Positions 52,078-60,154 of a DNA stretch of 64,000 nucleotides are shown in pieces. Position 1 is the stretch's first letter. The number at the start of each line of letters is the position of its first letter. The stretch is from assembly GCA_964399735.1 (NCBI GenBank), contig CAYNSO010000003.1, positions 56,483 through 120,482 on the forward strand. The letters are read 5' to 3'. The stretch is from Fontivivens sp964399735 (GTDB lineage: Bacteria; Zhuqueibacterota; Zhuqueibacteria; Residuimicrobiales; Krinioviventaceae). Below the pieces are notes generated by a model, which made no database searches, was not told the DNA's origin, and was given only the letters and a program-made list of their open reading frames with translations. Both the position numbers and the translations under genes were made by a program.

Positions 52078-55013
52078 TGCAACTGATGAAAAAATCCTTT
52101 TATAATAAAATTCCAGGCATCCTGTTTCTATTTCTTTCAATATTTCCCCTCTGTTTACAAACCGGTTATTCACAGGAAAGCGCTTTTGTTTCAGCGATTA
52201 TCAAAGAAACGGGCGAAGACCTGGTTAAACTGGGTGAAATTATTAAAGAACACCAAGCCTTGTTGGAAAAATACCCGAAAGGGCCTTTTGCTTCCACAAT
52301 TATGTTTCAACTTGCCGAACTGGAAGCACAAAGAAGCAATGTAATTTATCAACAGGAAATGCGGTTATTTGAAGAAAACCTCAAAAAATTTGACGAAGGA
52401 CAGCTTGCTGTCGAGCCCCCAATGCCAAAATTGGACATGAGCACAACCATTCAATATTGCAACACTTTGCTCAAAGAGTTTCCCAATTCAAAATTCCAGG
52501 ATAAAATCCTGTACAAGCTGGGCATTTCATACTTGCAGGAAGGGGATAAACTAAAAGCCAAAAACTATTTTGAAAGCATTGTTGGCAATTACCCGGAATC
52601 ACCAGTTGCCCTTGAAGCTCATTTTCGTATTGGTGAATATTATTTTGATAAACGCGATCTTGAAAATGCAATTTATCATTACAGCAAATTGTTAGCAGAC
52701 TGGAATAATCCTTATTTTGATATGTCGCTCTACAAACTGGGTTGGTCGTATTATAACCTGAGCAGTTATAGCAAGGCAATCAGCAGTTTTTTATATTTGA
52801 TAGAAGATATTTCCCTGGTGGAAAAAGCTGAAACGCAAATTCTCAGTAAAAGTAAAACAGATTTACGGCTTGAATCTATTCATTATATTGCCAGTTGTTT
52901 TACAGAATTTGGCGGCCCCCGGGGAGCTAAAGAATTCCTGGTAAAATATAAAGAAAAAGAATATACAATGCCAATTCTGCTTAAAATGAGCGAACTCTAT
53001 AAAAAACGCAATTACTATGCAGAGGCAATTGAAACCTATAAAGCAATTCTTGAATTATATCCCTATTATTCCGAAGCGCCGGAGATATATCAAAACATTA
53101 TAGATAATTATGAAGCCAATGAAGATTTGTCAGGCGCCAATAAAGTCCGTGAAGAACTGGTAGATCAAATCGGACCGGGAAGTAACTGGCTTACTCAAAA
53201 CCCCGACAATGAAGTAAAGAATAACGGTCTTGCTGTAACCCGCGAAACGCTTGTTTACCTGGGAGGTTTTTACCAGGCTGAAGCACAAACCTCCGGCAGC
53301 AAAGAAACCTATTTGAAAGCAATTGCAAAATACCTGGACTATATTAAAAAATTTCCAAATGCCGAGGATGTACCAAAAATTAATTACTATCTGGCAGAAT
53401 GTTACTATAATATCCAGGATTTCACCCAGGCCGCCGATTGTTATCACAATGTTGTAATTCAAGACCCCCTGAACAAAACCGGGTTTCGTGAAGAAGCGGC
53501 ATATAACCGAATTTTATGTTATTATGAATTAATGAATACCTCCGGAACGCCTGATGTAAACTCGACCAGTATCCCCAATTTTTTAGGTACAAACGACACG
53601 CTGGTTATTGCGAATATTAATAAACCGGCAGAAATAAATACTCTACTGGCAAGCAATGATTTCTTTCTCACCTTTCCTCACAGCAAATGGCTTGATCAGG
53701 TGATGATGAAATATGGTGAAATTTTGCACAGTTTGAAATATTATCTGCCGGCTATCGAAGTCTACAAAAAAATATTACAACTTGGTAATGCCAGGCCCTA
53801 CTCTCTTACCGCTTCCATGAGCGCCGGGCAATGTTATTTTGATGCAGAATTGTTTTATGAAGCGGAAATCTGGTTTAATAATATTGTAAAGAATTTTCCC
53901 GATTCAACCCGTTATACCAAAAGAGCGCAAATCCTTGCATCATCGGCAAATTTTAAAATAGCCGAGCAACTTAGCGACTCGGGGAAAAATCTTGAAGCGG
54001 CAAAACTGCTTGGTACAGTTGTAGACAAAGCGGCTGAACCGGGTATCCAGGAACGGGCAGTATTTGAGGCCGCCGCACAATACCAAAAAGCCGGTCAACC
54101 GGGCCAGGCCGCCACAATGCTTGAAAAATTATATACTCTGCAACCAAATTCAAACCTGGTTGATGAAGCTTTAAAAAATGCAGCTGAATTACGGGAAAAT
54201 AATAAAGAGGCTTCTTTGGCAGCTCGTAATTATCTGCTGCTGGCAGACAATTACCCCCTCTCCAAACATGCCAAACGCTCTGTTATTAATGCTGCTGTTA
54301 ATTACGAAAATTTGCAGGACTGGTTTTCTGCCAAAGCTACATACAATAAATATGTCACATCTTTTCCGGATTCCGGCGATGATTATATAGAGTGTATGTT
54401 TAAAATTGGGGAAATGAACTACAAGCTGAATGATTATTACAATGCCGAAATCGCATTCAACAATACAATCATTACCTACAATAACATGGTTAATGAAGGG
54501 CAGTTCCTCGATACTTATTTCATTGCCCAGGCGCAATTTATGCTAGGTGAAATTTATTATATCTCGTATAAGCAAATCAACCTCACCCCCCCCCTTGAAA
54601 CAAATTTAAAGCTGAAAGTAGCGAGCTATCAAAAGGTTCTTAATGCATATAAAGATGCCTTGCTATACCAGGTAGCTGACTGGAGTACGGCCGCCACTTT
54701 TAAAATTGGCATGACTTTTGAAGAGTTATTCAGAGCATTTATTGAATCACCTCCGCCTGACGGATTGACCGACGATCAGTTAAATACTTATGTTACCGCA
54801 CTGCAGGAAAGAGCGGAACCATATAAACAACAGGCATTGGAAACATACAAACTCAATGTAGAACAGGCGATAAGTAATAATATATCAAATAGTTGGATAG
54901 AGGAAAGCAAAAAAAGAATAGAAGCGCTTTCCGGTGAAACAGAAAAAAATGATATTGAAATGAACAGCGCCGACCAGGAAAATGTAACACAGGGAACATT
55001 AGGAAAATCTTGA
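52077..55013 (+). CDS. Large exported TPR-repeat protein
   Basis: A 978-residue protein with a signal peptide (GILFLFLSIFPLCLQTGYSQ). At least a dozen TPR-like units follow, among them KLGISYLQEGDKLKAKNYF, RIGEYYFDKRDLENAIYHY, YLAECYYNIQDFTQAADCY and KIGEMNYKLNDYYNAEIAF. No enzyme motif is visible. Such solenoids bind partners, and in myxobacterial gliding and spore-coat machines comparable TPR proteins sit with ExbB/ExbD-type motors. The start overlaps the previous stop by one base; the 55025 gene follows 11 bases later. Confidence 0.82.
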   Translation: MQLMKKSFYNKIPGILFLFLSIFPLCLQTGYSQESAFVSAIIKETGEDLVKLGEIIKEHQALLEKYPKGPFASTIMFQLAELEAQRSNVIYQQEMRLFEENLKKFDEGQLAVEPPMPKLDMSTTIQYCNTLLKEFPNSKFQDKILYKLGISYLQEGDKLKAKNYFESIVGNYPESPVALEAHFRIGEYYFDKRDLENAIYHYSKLLADWNNPYFDMSLYKLGWSYYNLSSYSKAISSFLYLIEDISLVEKAETQILSKSKTDLRLESIHYIASCFTEFGGPRGAKEFLVKYKEKEYTMPILLKMSELYKKRNYYAEAIETYKAILELYPYYSEAPEIYQNIIDNYEANEDLSGANKVREELVDQIGPGSNWLTQNPDNEVKNNGLAVTRETLVYLGGFYQAEAQTSGSKETYLKAIAKYLDYIKKFPNAEDVPKINYYLAECYYNIQDFTQAADCYHNVVIQDPLNKTGFREEAAYNRILCYYELMNTSGTPDVNSTSIPNFLGTNDTLVIANINKPAEINTLLASNDFFLTFPHSKWLDQVMMKYGEILHSLKYYLPAIEVYKKILQLGNARPYSLTASMSAGQCYFDAELFYEAEIWFNNIVKNFPDSTRYTKRAQILASSANFKIAEQLSDSGKNLEAAKLLGTVVDKAAEPGIQERAVFEAAAQYQKAGQPGQAATMLEKLYTLQPNSNLVDEALKNAAELRENNKEASLAARNYLLLADNYPLSKHAKRSVINAAVNYENLQDWFSAKATYNKYVTSFPDSGDDYIECMFKIGEMNYKLNDYYNAEIAFNNTIITYNNMVNEGQFLDTYFIAQAQFMLGEIYYISYKQINLTPPLETNLKLKVASYQKVLNAYKDALLYQVADWSTAATFKIGMTFEELFRAFIESPPPDGLTDDQLNTYVTALQERAEPYKQQALETYKLNVEQAISNNISNSWIEESKKRIEALSGETEKNDIEMNSADQENVTQGTLGKS

Positions 55014-55024
55014 GGTAATACAAA

Positions 55025-55408
55025 ATGGTAATTAAAAATAACAAATTTGCAATTCTTTATGCTGTTATCATTTTACTTTTTATTAACAGCTCTCTTTACT
55101 CGCAAGAATCGGGTAATAATACATTATCTGAAAATTCGACAATAAATAGCCCGGTTATTTCAAATGATTCTTTGAACATTGATAATGAAAATATCAAAAT
55201 GTTCATTGATAAAATCGAAGTAAATGTTCAACTGGAAAAACCACAAGCATTATTTATCTTGCCGGGTACAACACCGGATATTGATGACATTCAAATTGAG
55301 CATTCATTTTTCAATGAAATTTTTCGGCCTGTCGAAAAACGGGGAAGAATCCAGACAAGTCTGACAACAGAGCCTGCCAAAGATCGTAAAGATTACATTC
55401 CCTGGTAA
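55025..55408 (+). CDS. Small exported protein of unknown function
   Basis: A 127-residue protein with a signal peptide (FAILYAVIILLFINSSLYSQ) and an acidic, Asn/Ser-rich mature part. A conserved-looking segment near the end (FILPGTTPDIDDIQIEHSFF, then ILRP-like EIFRPVEKRGRI) could dock a partner. I do not recognise a family. It lies between the large TPR gene and exbB in the same operon, so it is probably a dedicated periplasmic accessory of the machine. Confidence 0.65.
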   Translation: MVIKNNKFAILYAVIILLFINSSLYSQESGNNTLSENSTINSPVISNDSLNIDNENIKMFIDKIEVNVQLEKPQALFILPGTTPDIDDIQIEHSFFNEIFRPVEKRGRIQTSLTTEPAKDRKDYIPW

Positions 55409-55478
55409 GCCCGAATTTTAAAATTTTCTTTTGTGTAATAATCTTAACTAGTCATAACAACTGATTAAGGAGGTATCC

Positions 55479-56096
55479 TTGGGTAGCATTATAGGTTTTT
55501 TTGTAAAGGGCGGAACGGTCATGTATCCGATTCTTCTGGCATTGATATTTGGCCTTGTGGTTATCATTGAAAGAGTAATCTTTATTCTATTTAAAAACCG
55601 CATAGATTCCGAATTGTTTGTTAACAAGATTGCCGAACTAATTAAAAGCGGGAACATCAACAAGGCGATTGAATATTGCAATATTTCGGATGCGGCTCTA
55701 CCAAATATTACCAAAGCCGGTTTACAGGAAATTCATTCTACGCCGGCCAGCATTCAAAATGCTTTGGAACTGGCAGCTATGGTAGAAATACCAAAACTTG
55801 AAAAACGAGTCAATTATCTTGCCATGATTGCCAATGTTGCTACCCTGTTGGGGTTGCTTGGTACTATTTTTGGTCTTATCAATTCATTTGCCGCAGTTGC
55901 CCATGCCGAAGCGGCTGAAAAAGCAACTTTATTAACAGCCGGTATTTCTATCGCCATGAATACAACCGCATTTGGATTGGTTGTCGCTATTCCCTGCCTG
56001 ATCGGGTATACATATCTGACGGAGAAAACCAATGAAATTATTGATGAAATAAACGAAAACGTAGCTCGTCTTTACAGGATCATGACTACGAGGTAA
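55479..56096 (+). CDS. MotA/TolQ/ExbB-family proton-channel protein
   Basis: A 205-residue inner-membrane protein with three membrane segments. VMYPILLALIFGLVVIIERV is the first; LAMIANVATLLGLLGTIFGLINSF and AGISIAMNTTAFGLVVAIPCLIGY are the second and third, with the family Thr and Pro residues. With ExbD/TolR partners it forms an ion-driven motor that energises the envelope. The start is TTG 55479 behind a strong AAGGAGGT. The ExbD genes follow 3 and 486 bases later. Confidence 0.92.
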   Translation: MGSIIGFFVKGGTVMYPILLALIFGLVVIIERVIFILFKNRIDSELFVNKIAELIKSGNINKAIEYCNISDAALPNITKAGLQEIHSTPASIQNALELAAMVEIPKLEKRVNYLAMIANVATLLGLLGTIFGLINSFAAVAHAEAAEKATLLTAGISIAMNTTAFGLVVAIPCLIGYTYLTEKTNEIIDEINENVARLYRIMTTR

Positions 56097-56099
56097 TGA

Positions 56100-56567
56100 A
56101 TGAATCTTAAAGAATCAATGCGCCGGAGAATGAGGGGGCATGCTCAGGATGTAGAAATTAATCTCACTTCAGTTATGAATATTTTTTTGATTCTTATTCC
56201 ATTTTTATTGTTGACCGCAGTTTTTGTTCGTATTTCTGTTCTTGAACTGTCATTACCATCCCTGGATTCCAGCAGCCGGTCAGCTCAGGTAAAAAAACAA
56301 AAAAATGCAATCATTAATATTCTCATGATTGATGGCAATGGCTTTGAACTGAAAAGCCCGGAAATGAAATTTGCGCTAATAGCAAAAAAAGATGACAATT
56401 ACGATTGGGACAAGCTGGTGACACAATTGAAAGAAATTAAAACCAAATATCCCGATTCTGAAGATATTCTTATTTCCGCAGTAGATTCAATTAAATATCA
56501 AATCATTATCAGTGTTATGGACAAATGCCGTGAATCCGGTTTTCCCAATATTTCTATTTCAGGTTAA
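56100..56567 (+). CDS. ExbD/TolR-family protein with Asn at the usual Asp position
   Basis: A 155-residue single-pass protein. The membrane segment begins VEINLTSVMNIFLILIPFLLL; the family normally reads LTPLIDV with an ion-carrying Asp where this protein has Asn27. A short periplasmic domain (about 70-155) follows. Without the Asp it may be a structural partner. The second copy downstream keeps the Asp. It starts 3 bases after the exbB stop, so translation is coupled. Confidence 0.88.
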   Translation: MNLKESMRRRMRGHAQDVEINLTSVMNIFLILIPFLLLTAVFVRISVLELSLPSLDSSSRSAQVKKQKNAIINILMIDGNGFELKSPEMKFALIAKKDDNYDWDKLVTQLKEIKTKYPDSEDILISAVDSIKYQIIISVMDKCRESGFPNISISG

Positions 56568-56582
56568 GAAAGATTATTAATT

Positions 56583-57098
56583 ATGAATATCGATGATAAA
56601 GCTCATTTAATAAATCTGTCGAAAAGCACAAAACACCGAGGACGTGGCACTGCCAGTTTGAAACTGACATCCATGATTGATATGTTTACCATTCTACTGG
56701 TTTTTTTACTGAATCAGTACAGCGCCGAGGGACAGATCATGACCCTGACCAAAGATCTCAATCTGCCAGCATCAACATCGCAATTGCAACCCAGGGTAAC
56801 CTCTATTATTTCAATAACGCAAGAATGGATTTTGGTAGATGGCAGACCTGTAGAGCGCATTGAAAACATTGTTACAGATGAGAAATTGATCATAGCTCCA
56901 CTTTATTCAGAATTGACCAAAATCAAAAGCATAACCCAGGGTATTAACACAATTACCGATCAAATGGGCGGGTTTAAAGGGAACATTACCATTCAAGGTA
57001 ATTATGATATAACTTTTGACCTTTTGAAAAGAGTAATGTTAACCTGCGGCACAACCGGTTATAACAATATGCTACTAGCTGTTGCGCAAATAGAGTAG
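56583..57098 (+). CDS. ExbD/TolR-family protein with conserved Asp
   Basis: A 171-residue single-pass protein. LKLTSMIDMFTILLVFLL carries Asp33 at the position needed for ion flow. The periplasmic part (about 55-171) contains ISITQEWILVDGRPV, similar to ExbD/TolR domains. It should be the active motor subunit paired with the Asn-bearing paralogue and ExbB. Confidence 0.9.
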   Translation: MNIDDKAHLINLSKSTKHRGRGTASLKLTSMIDMFTILLVFLLNQYSAEGQIMTLTKDLNLPASTSQLQPRVTSIISITQEWILVDGRPVERIENIVTDEKLIIAPLYSELTKIKSITQGINTITDQMGGFKGNITIQGNYDITFDLLKRVMLTCGTTGYNNMLLAVAQIE

Positions 57099-57148
57099 TA
57101 CGATAAATAACGATGACAGTTTTTAAAAAAATATAGAAATTCATATTA

Positions 57149-58543
57149 ATGGCATCTATGCGAAAACATTCAATTCTGGCGACAAAAATTGTTCAGGGTA
57201 ATAAAGAGACTGAACTGCATATCAAGCCGAATAAAAAGCTGACCATTGGCCGCAGTCCGGATAATGATATTGTCGTTTACAGTGACGCTTATCCCAAGAA
57301 ACATACTCTTATTGAATGTAAAAAGGATACGTGTGTTTTAAACATAACTCCTAATATGAGTGGAGTTATTGAATATAAAAATTCCAGGCTCGATTTCAAT
57401 GATTTATTTCTGCATGACCTGTTACCACGCAAAGGTGAGTTTTATACTCTGCCTTTCAGTCATGGCAGAACCGGCGCAATTAAAATTGCAGATACGGTAA
57501 TTTATTTCAACTATGACGGCGACGGGTTACAATCATTAAAGGACATGCCGGGTTATACATGGAAGCAATCATTTTCCAAGACATTTTCCAAAGATTTATT
57601 ATTCAAAACCTTATTAACACTTTTTTGTGTATTGGAAATTTTTCTGGCTATAAAATTAAAGGGCTATGAAGTTCCTCCTGTTGAGCCGCCGGATATTGAT
57701 AAAGTACCTCAACGTTTTGCCAAATTTATTATTAACAAACCTGCGCCGCCAATCGAAACGGAATTGGCAACAACATCCGGGGCCGCTTCAGGTTCATCGG
57801 AAGAGGAATCTGGAGAGAATAAAGATAAAGAACCGGAAGCAAAAAAACCGGCAGGCGGTTCGGGAAGCGAACCGGGCAGCAAACCGGTAGTTGCCCAGGG
57901 TTTGCTGGGGCTTATTGGCGGAGCCGGAAGTTCAGACAATGCCAGCGCCACAGCAGATTTTTTAATTGAACAGGGCCTGGTAAAAGAACTGGATGAATTG
58001 ATAGGTACGCAAAAACTAACCAATACCCGTGCGAACGGCAGAAGAGGCGATGGCTCCGGCAGCGGGGGCGGTAGTGGTTCAGGCTCAGGTTCCGGTGACG
58101 GACTTGATGATCTTCTTGCCCTGGGTTTAGCCGGTGGAATTGATGATTTGTTACCCGCCGGCGGTGGAGTGGAAAAAGTTACATTACAGAAAAAAGGGAA
58201 TGTAAATATTGAACAACCCAAACAAATGCGAGGTTCTCAAGCCGCCCAGGCACAGCGTACACAACAGTCTGTAATGTCCATTATCAATTCCCAGGAGGGG
58301 CGCATTATGTATACTTATAATAAATACCTGCGCGAAGACCCGAACCTGAGGGGCAAGATCAATGTCGACATTACTATTGAAGCAGATGGAACGGTTAGTA
58401 ATGTTGCTATTCTTGAAACGGATATACCCATACAGGAATTTATTCAGGATATTGTCAATATTTTACGACGTTTAAAATTTCCACCGATAACCGAAGGGGC
58501 TGTTCAGGTCAATCTTCCCTTTGTGTTTAATCGAATGAACTGA
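57149..58543 (+). CDS. FHA-TM-Gly/Ser linker-TonB-like protein (GltG/AgmX-like)
   Basis: A 464-residue protein with four parts. Residues 30-115 are FHA-like (LTIGRSPDNDIVVYSD and a following HTLIE), a fold that binds phosphothreonine in the cytosol. One membrane segment lies at 150-170. A Pro-, Lys-, then Gly/Ser-rich periplasmic linker spans about 175-365 (SGSGGGSGSGSGSG). The C-terminal 90 residues (GKINVDITIEADGTVSNVAI, FPPITEGAVQVNLPFVF) match the AgmX/PglI and TonB-like C-terminal domain. This order is that of myxobacterial GltG. It closes the operon at a strong terminator. Confidence 0.85.
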   Translation: MASMRKHSILATKIVQGNKETELHIKPNKKLTIGRSPDNDIVVYSDAYPKKHTLIECKKDTCVLNITPNMSGVIEYKNSRLDFNDLFLHDLLPRKGEFYTLPFSHGRTGAIKIADTVIYFNYDGDGLQSLKDMPGYTWKQSFSKTFSKDLLFKTLLTLFCVLEIFLAIKLKGYEVPPVEPPDIDKVPQRFAKFIINKPAPPIETELATTSGAASGSSEEESGENKDKEPEAKKPAGGSGSEPGSKPVVAQGLLGLIGGAGSSDNASATADFLIEQGLVKELDELIGTQKLTNTRANGRRGDGSGSGGGSGSGSGSGDGLDDLLALGLAGGIDDLLPAGGGVEKVTLQKKGNVNIEQPKQMRGSQAAQAQRTQQSVMSIINSQEGRIMYTYNKYLREDPNLRGKINVDITIEADGTVSNVAILETDIPIQEFIQDIVNILRRLKFPPITEGAVQVNLPFVFNRMN

Positions 58544-58544
58544 T

Positions 58545-58575
58545 AAAAAAACCCTGCTTATGGCAGGGTTTTTTA
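58545..58575. terminator. Bidirectional rho-independent terminator
   Basis: A-tract, then CCCTGC paired with GCAGGG around a 5-base loop, then a T-tract. Arms with the A/T flanks extend to 12 pairs. It starts within 2 bases of the stop of the FHA-TonB gene and serves the convergent response-regulator gene as well. Confidence 0.88.
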
Positions 58576-58605
58576 TTTTTGAACAATATGATTCTTGACA
58601 GTTTA

Positions 58606-60039
58606 TCAGTGTCTATTATTATGTGACCTGTCATTTTTATAATCAAGCGGATTAATTTGCAAATTGCGAATTTTTTGTTGCAAAAACTGTCGTTTCATTT
58701 CCAATAATTTTGCTGCCTGGCTCACATTGCCCAAGGTCATTTTAAGAGCCTGATCGATCATACTCCATTCAAATTCACGAATCACCAGGTCTTTGGCATT
58801 GCTGAATGACACATCACCAGGCGCTAAATTTAAAAGATTTTGCGGGGTCTTTACCAACTCCGGGGGTAACAAATCGACAGTAATCAGCGGCTTTTCTGCC
58901 AGCACAACGCATTGTTCCAAAACATGTATAAATTGCCGAACATTTCCTGGCCAGTCATAATCCAGTAATAACTGCATAGCGGCAGAATCAAAAGCTTGTA
59001 TGTTTTTTGCATGCTTTTCAGCATAAACTTGCATATAATGGTTAGCCAGAACAGGAATATCAATTTTACGTTCGCGTAATGCCGGCAACTGAATTTCTAC
59101 AACCTTGATGCGATAATATAAATCCTCCCGGAATCTCCCCTCTTCAATTTCTTTGCGTAAATTTTTATTGGTAGCGCTAATCAACCGAACATCAGTTTGC
59201 AGCATTTTTTTGCCGCCCAAACGGGTAAAGGCTTTTTCTTCCAAAATTCGCAGAATTTTCGCCTGCGTGTCTATGCTCATATCGGCAATTTCATCCAGAA
59301 ACAGGGTGCCGCCATTGGCAATTTCAAACTTGCCCTGACGCTGGTTGATAGCCCCGGTATATGCTCCTTTTTCATGTCCGAACAACTCACTTTCCACCAG
59401 GTCTTTGGGAATAGCTGCACAGTTCATGGTAATAAAAGGCCCTGTTGCTCTTGCGCTGTATGAATGAATTGTCTTGGCAGCCAGTTCCTTACCAGTCCCG
59501 CTTTCACCAGTCAGTAACACAGTAATATCCGTTGGCGCTACTTTATCTATCAGTTTAAGCACATCAAGTATTTTCTGGCTATCGCCAATAATTTTACCAC
59601 GGGTTTGTCCGGCCAGTTGCTGACGCAACAACACATTTTCCCGCCCCAGGTTAATTTTATCAAGGGCTTTGTTCACAACCAGGCGTAATTCTTCAATTTC
59701 AAAGGGCTTGGATAAATAATCATAAGCCCCGGCTTTCATGGCGTCAACGGCAATTTTCTCAGATCCAAATGCGGTAAGAACAATAACAAGCGGTAAAAAA
59801 CCACCCTCTCCCTCCTGTTTTTGCAGTTGGTGGATAAACTCCAGGCCGTTCATTTCCGGCATATTTATATCACATAAAACGAGATCCGGTTTAAATTCAG
59901 CCAATTTTTCCAGGGCAACACGTCCGTTTTCAGCCTCTTCAATAATATAACGGGTTTTGCCAAGAGCTTTACGCATACCATAACGTGCGGCATCTTCATC
60001 GTCAACGATCAATATTCGGGATTTTTCATTATTCATCAT
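58606..60039 (-). CDS. Sigma-54-dependent response regulator (NtrC family)
   Basis: A 477-residue activator. The receiver domain (1-120) has VDDED, phosphoacceptor Asp57 (LVLCDINMPEMNG) and LSKPF. The AAA+ domain has Walker A GESGTGKE, the sigma-54 contact loop GAYTGA and FLDEIADMS. The C-terminal Fis-like HTH reads NVSQAAKLLEMKRQFLQQKIRNL. The GAYTGA loop is the common Phe-to-Tyr variant of GAFTGA and should contact sigma-54. It lies 115 bases after the kinase gene. Confidence 0.94.
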   Translation of the reverse strand: MMNNEKSRILIVDDEDAARYGMRKALGKTRYIIEEAENGRVALEKLAEFKPDLVLCDINMPEMNGLEFIHQLQKQEGEGGFLPLVIVLTAFGSEKIAVDAMKAGAYDYLSKPFEIEELRLVVNKALDKINLGRENVLLRQQLAGQTRGKIIGDSQKILDVLKLIDKVAPTDITVLLTGESGTGKELAAKTIHSYSARATGPFITMNCAAIPKDLVESELFGHEKGAYTGAINQRQGKFEIANGGTLFLDEIADMSIDTQAKILRILEEKAFTRLGGKKMLQTDVRLISATNKNLRKEIEEGRFREDLYYRIKVVEIQLPALRERKIDIPVLANHYMQVYAEKHAKNIQAFDSAAMQLLLDYDWPGNVRQFIHVLEQCVVLAEKPLITVDLLPPELVKTPQNLLNLAPGDVSFSNAKDLVIREFEWSMIDQALKMTLGNVSQAAKLLEMKRQFLQQKIRNLQINPLDYKNDRSHNNRH

Positions 60040-60154
60040 TGTCCTTATTTACTTTTTTAGCACAATATTATTTATAATGAACAATTTACAATTAAATTGC
60101 AATATAATAAACTCGTTAATTATTTCTACGATCAAATAAAACAAAGTGAATCAA

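Noticed and set aside
57709..58221. 170-residue minus-strand frame rich in Pro and Ser
   Set aside because: It is the complement of the Gly/Ser linker of the FHA-TonB gene, which keeps long frames open on both strands.
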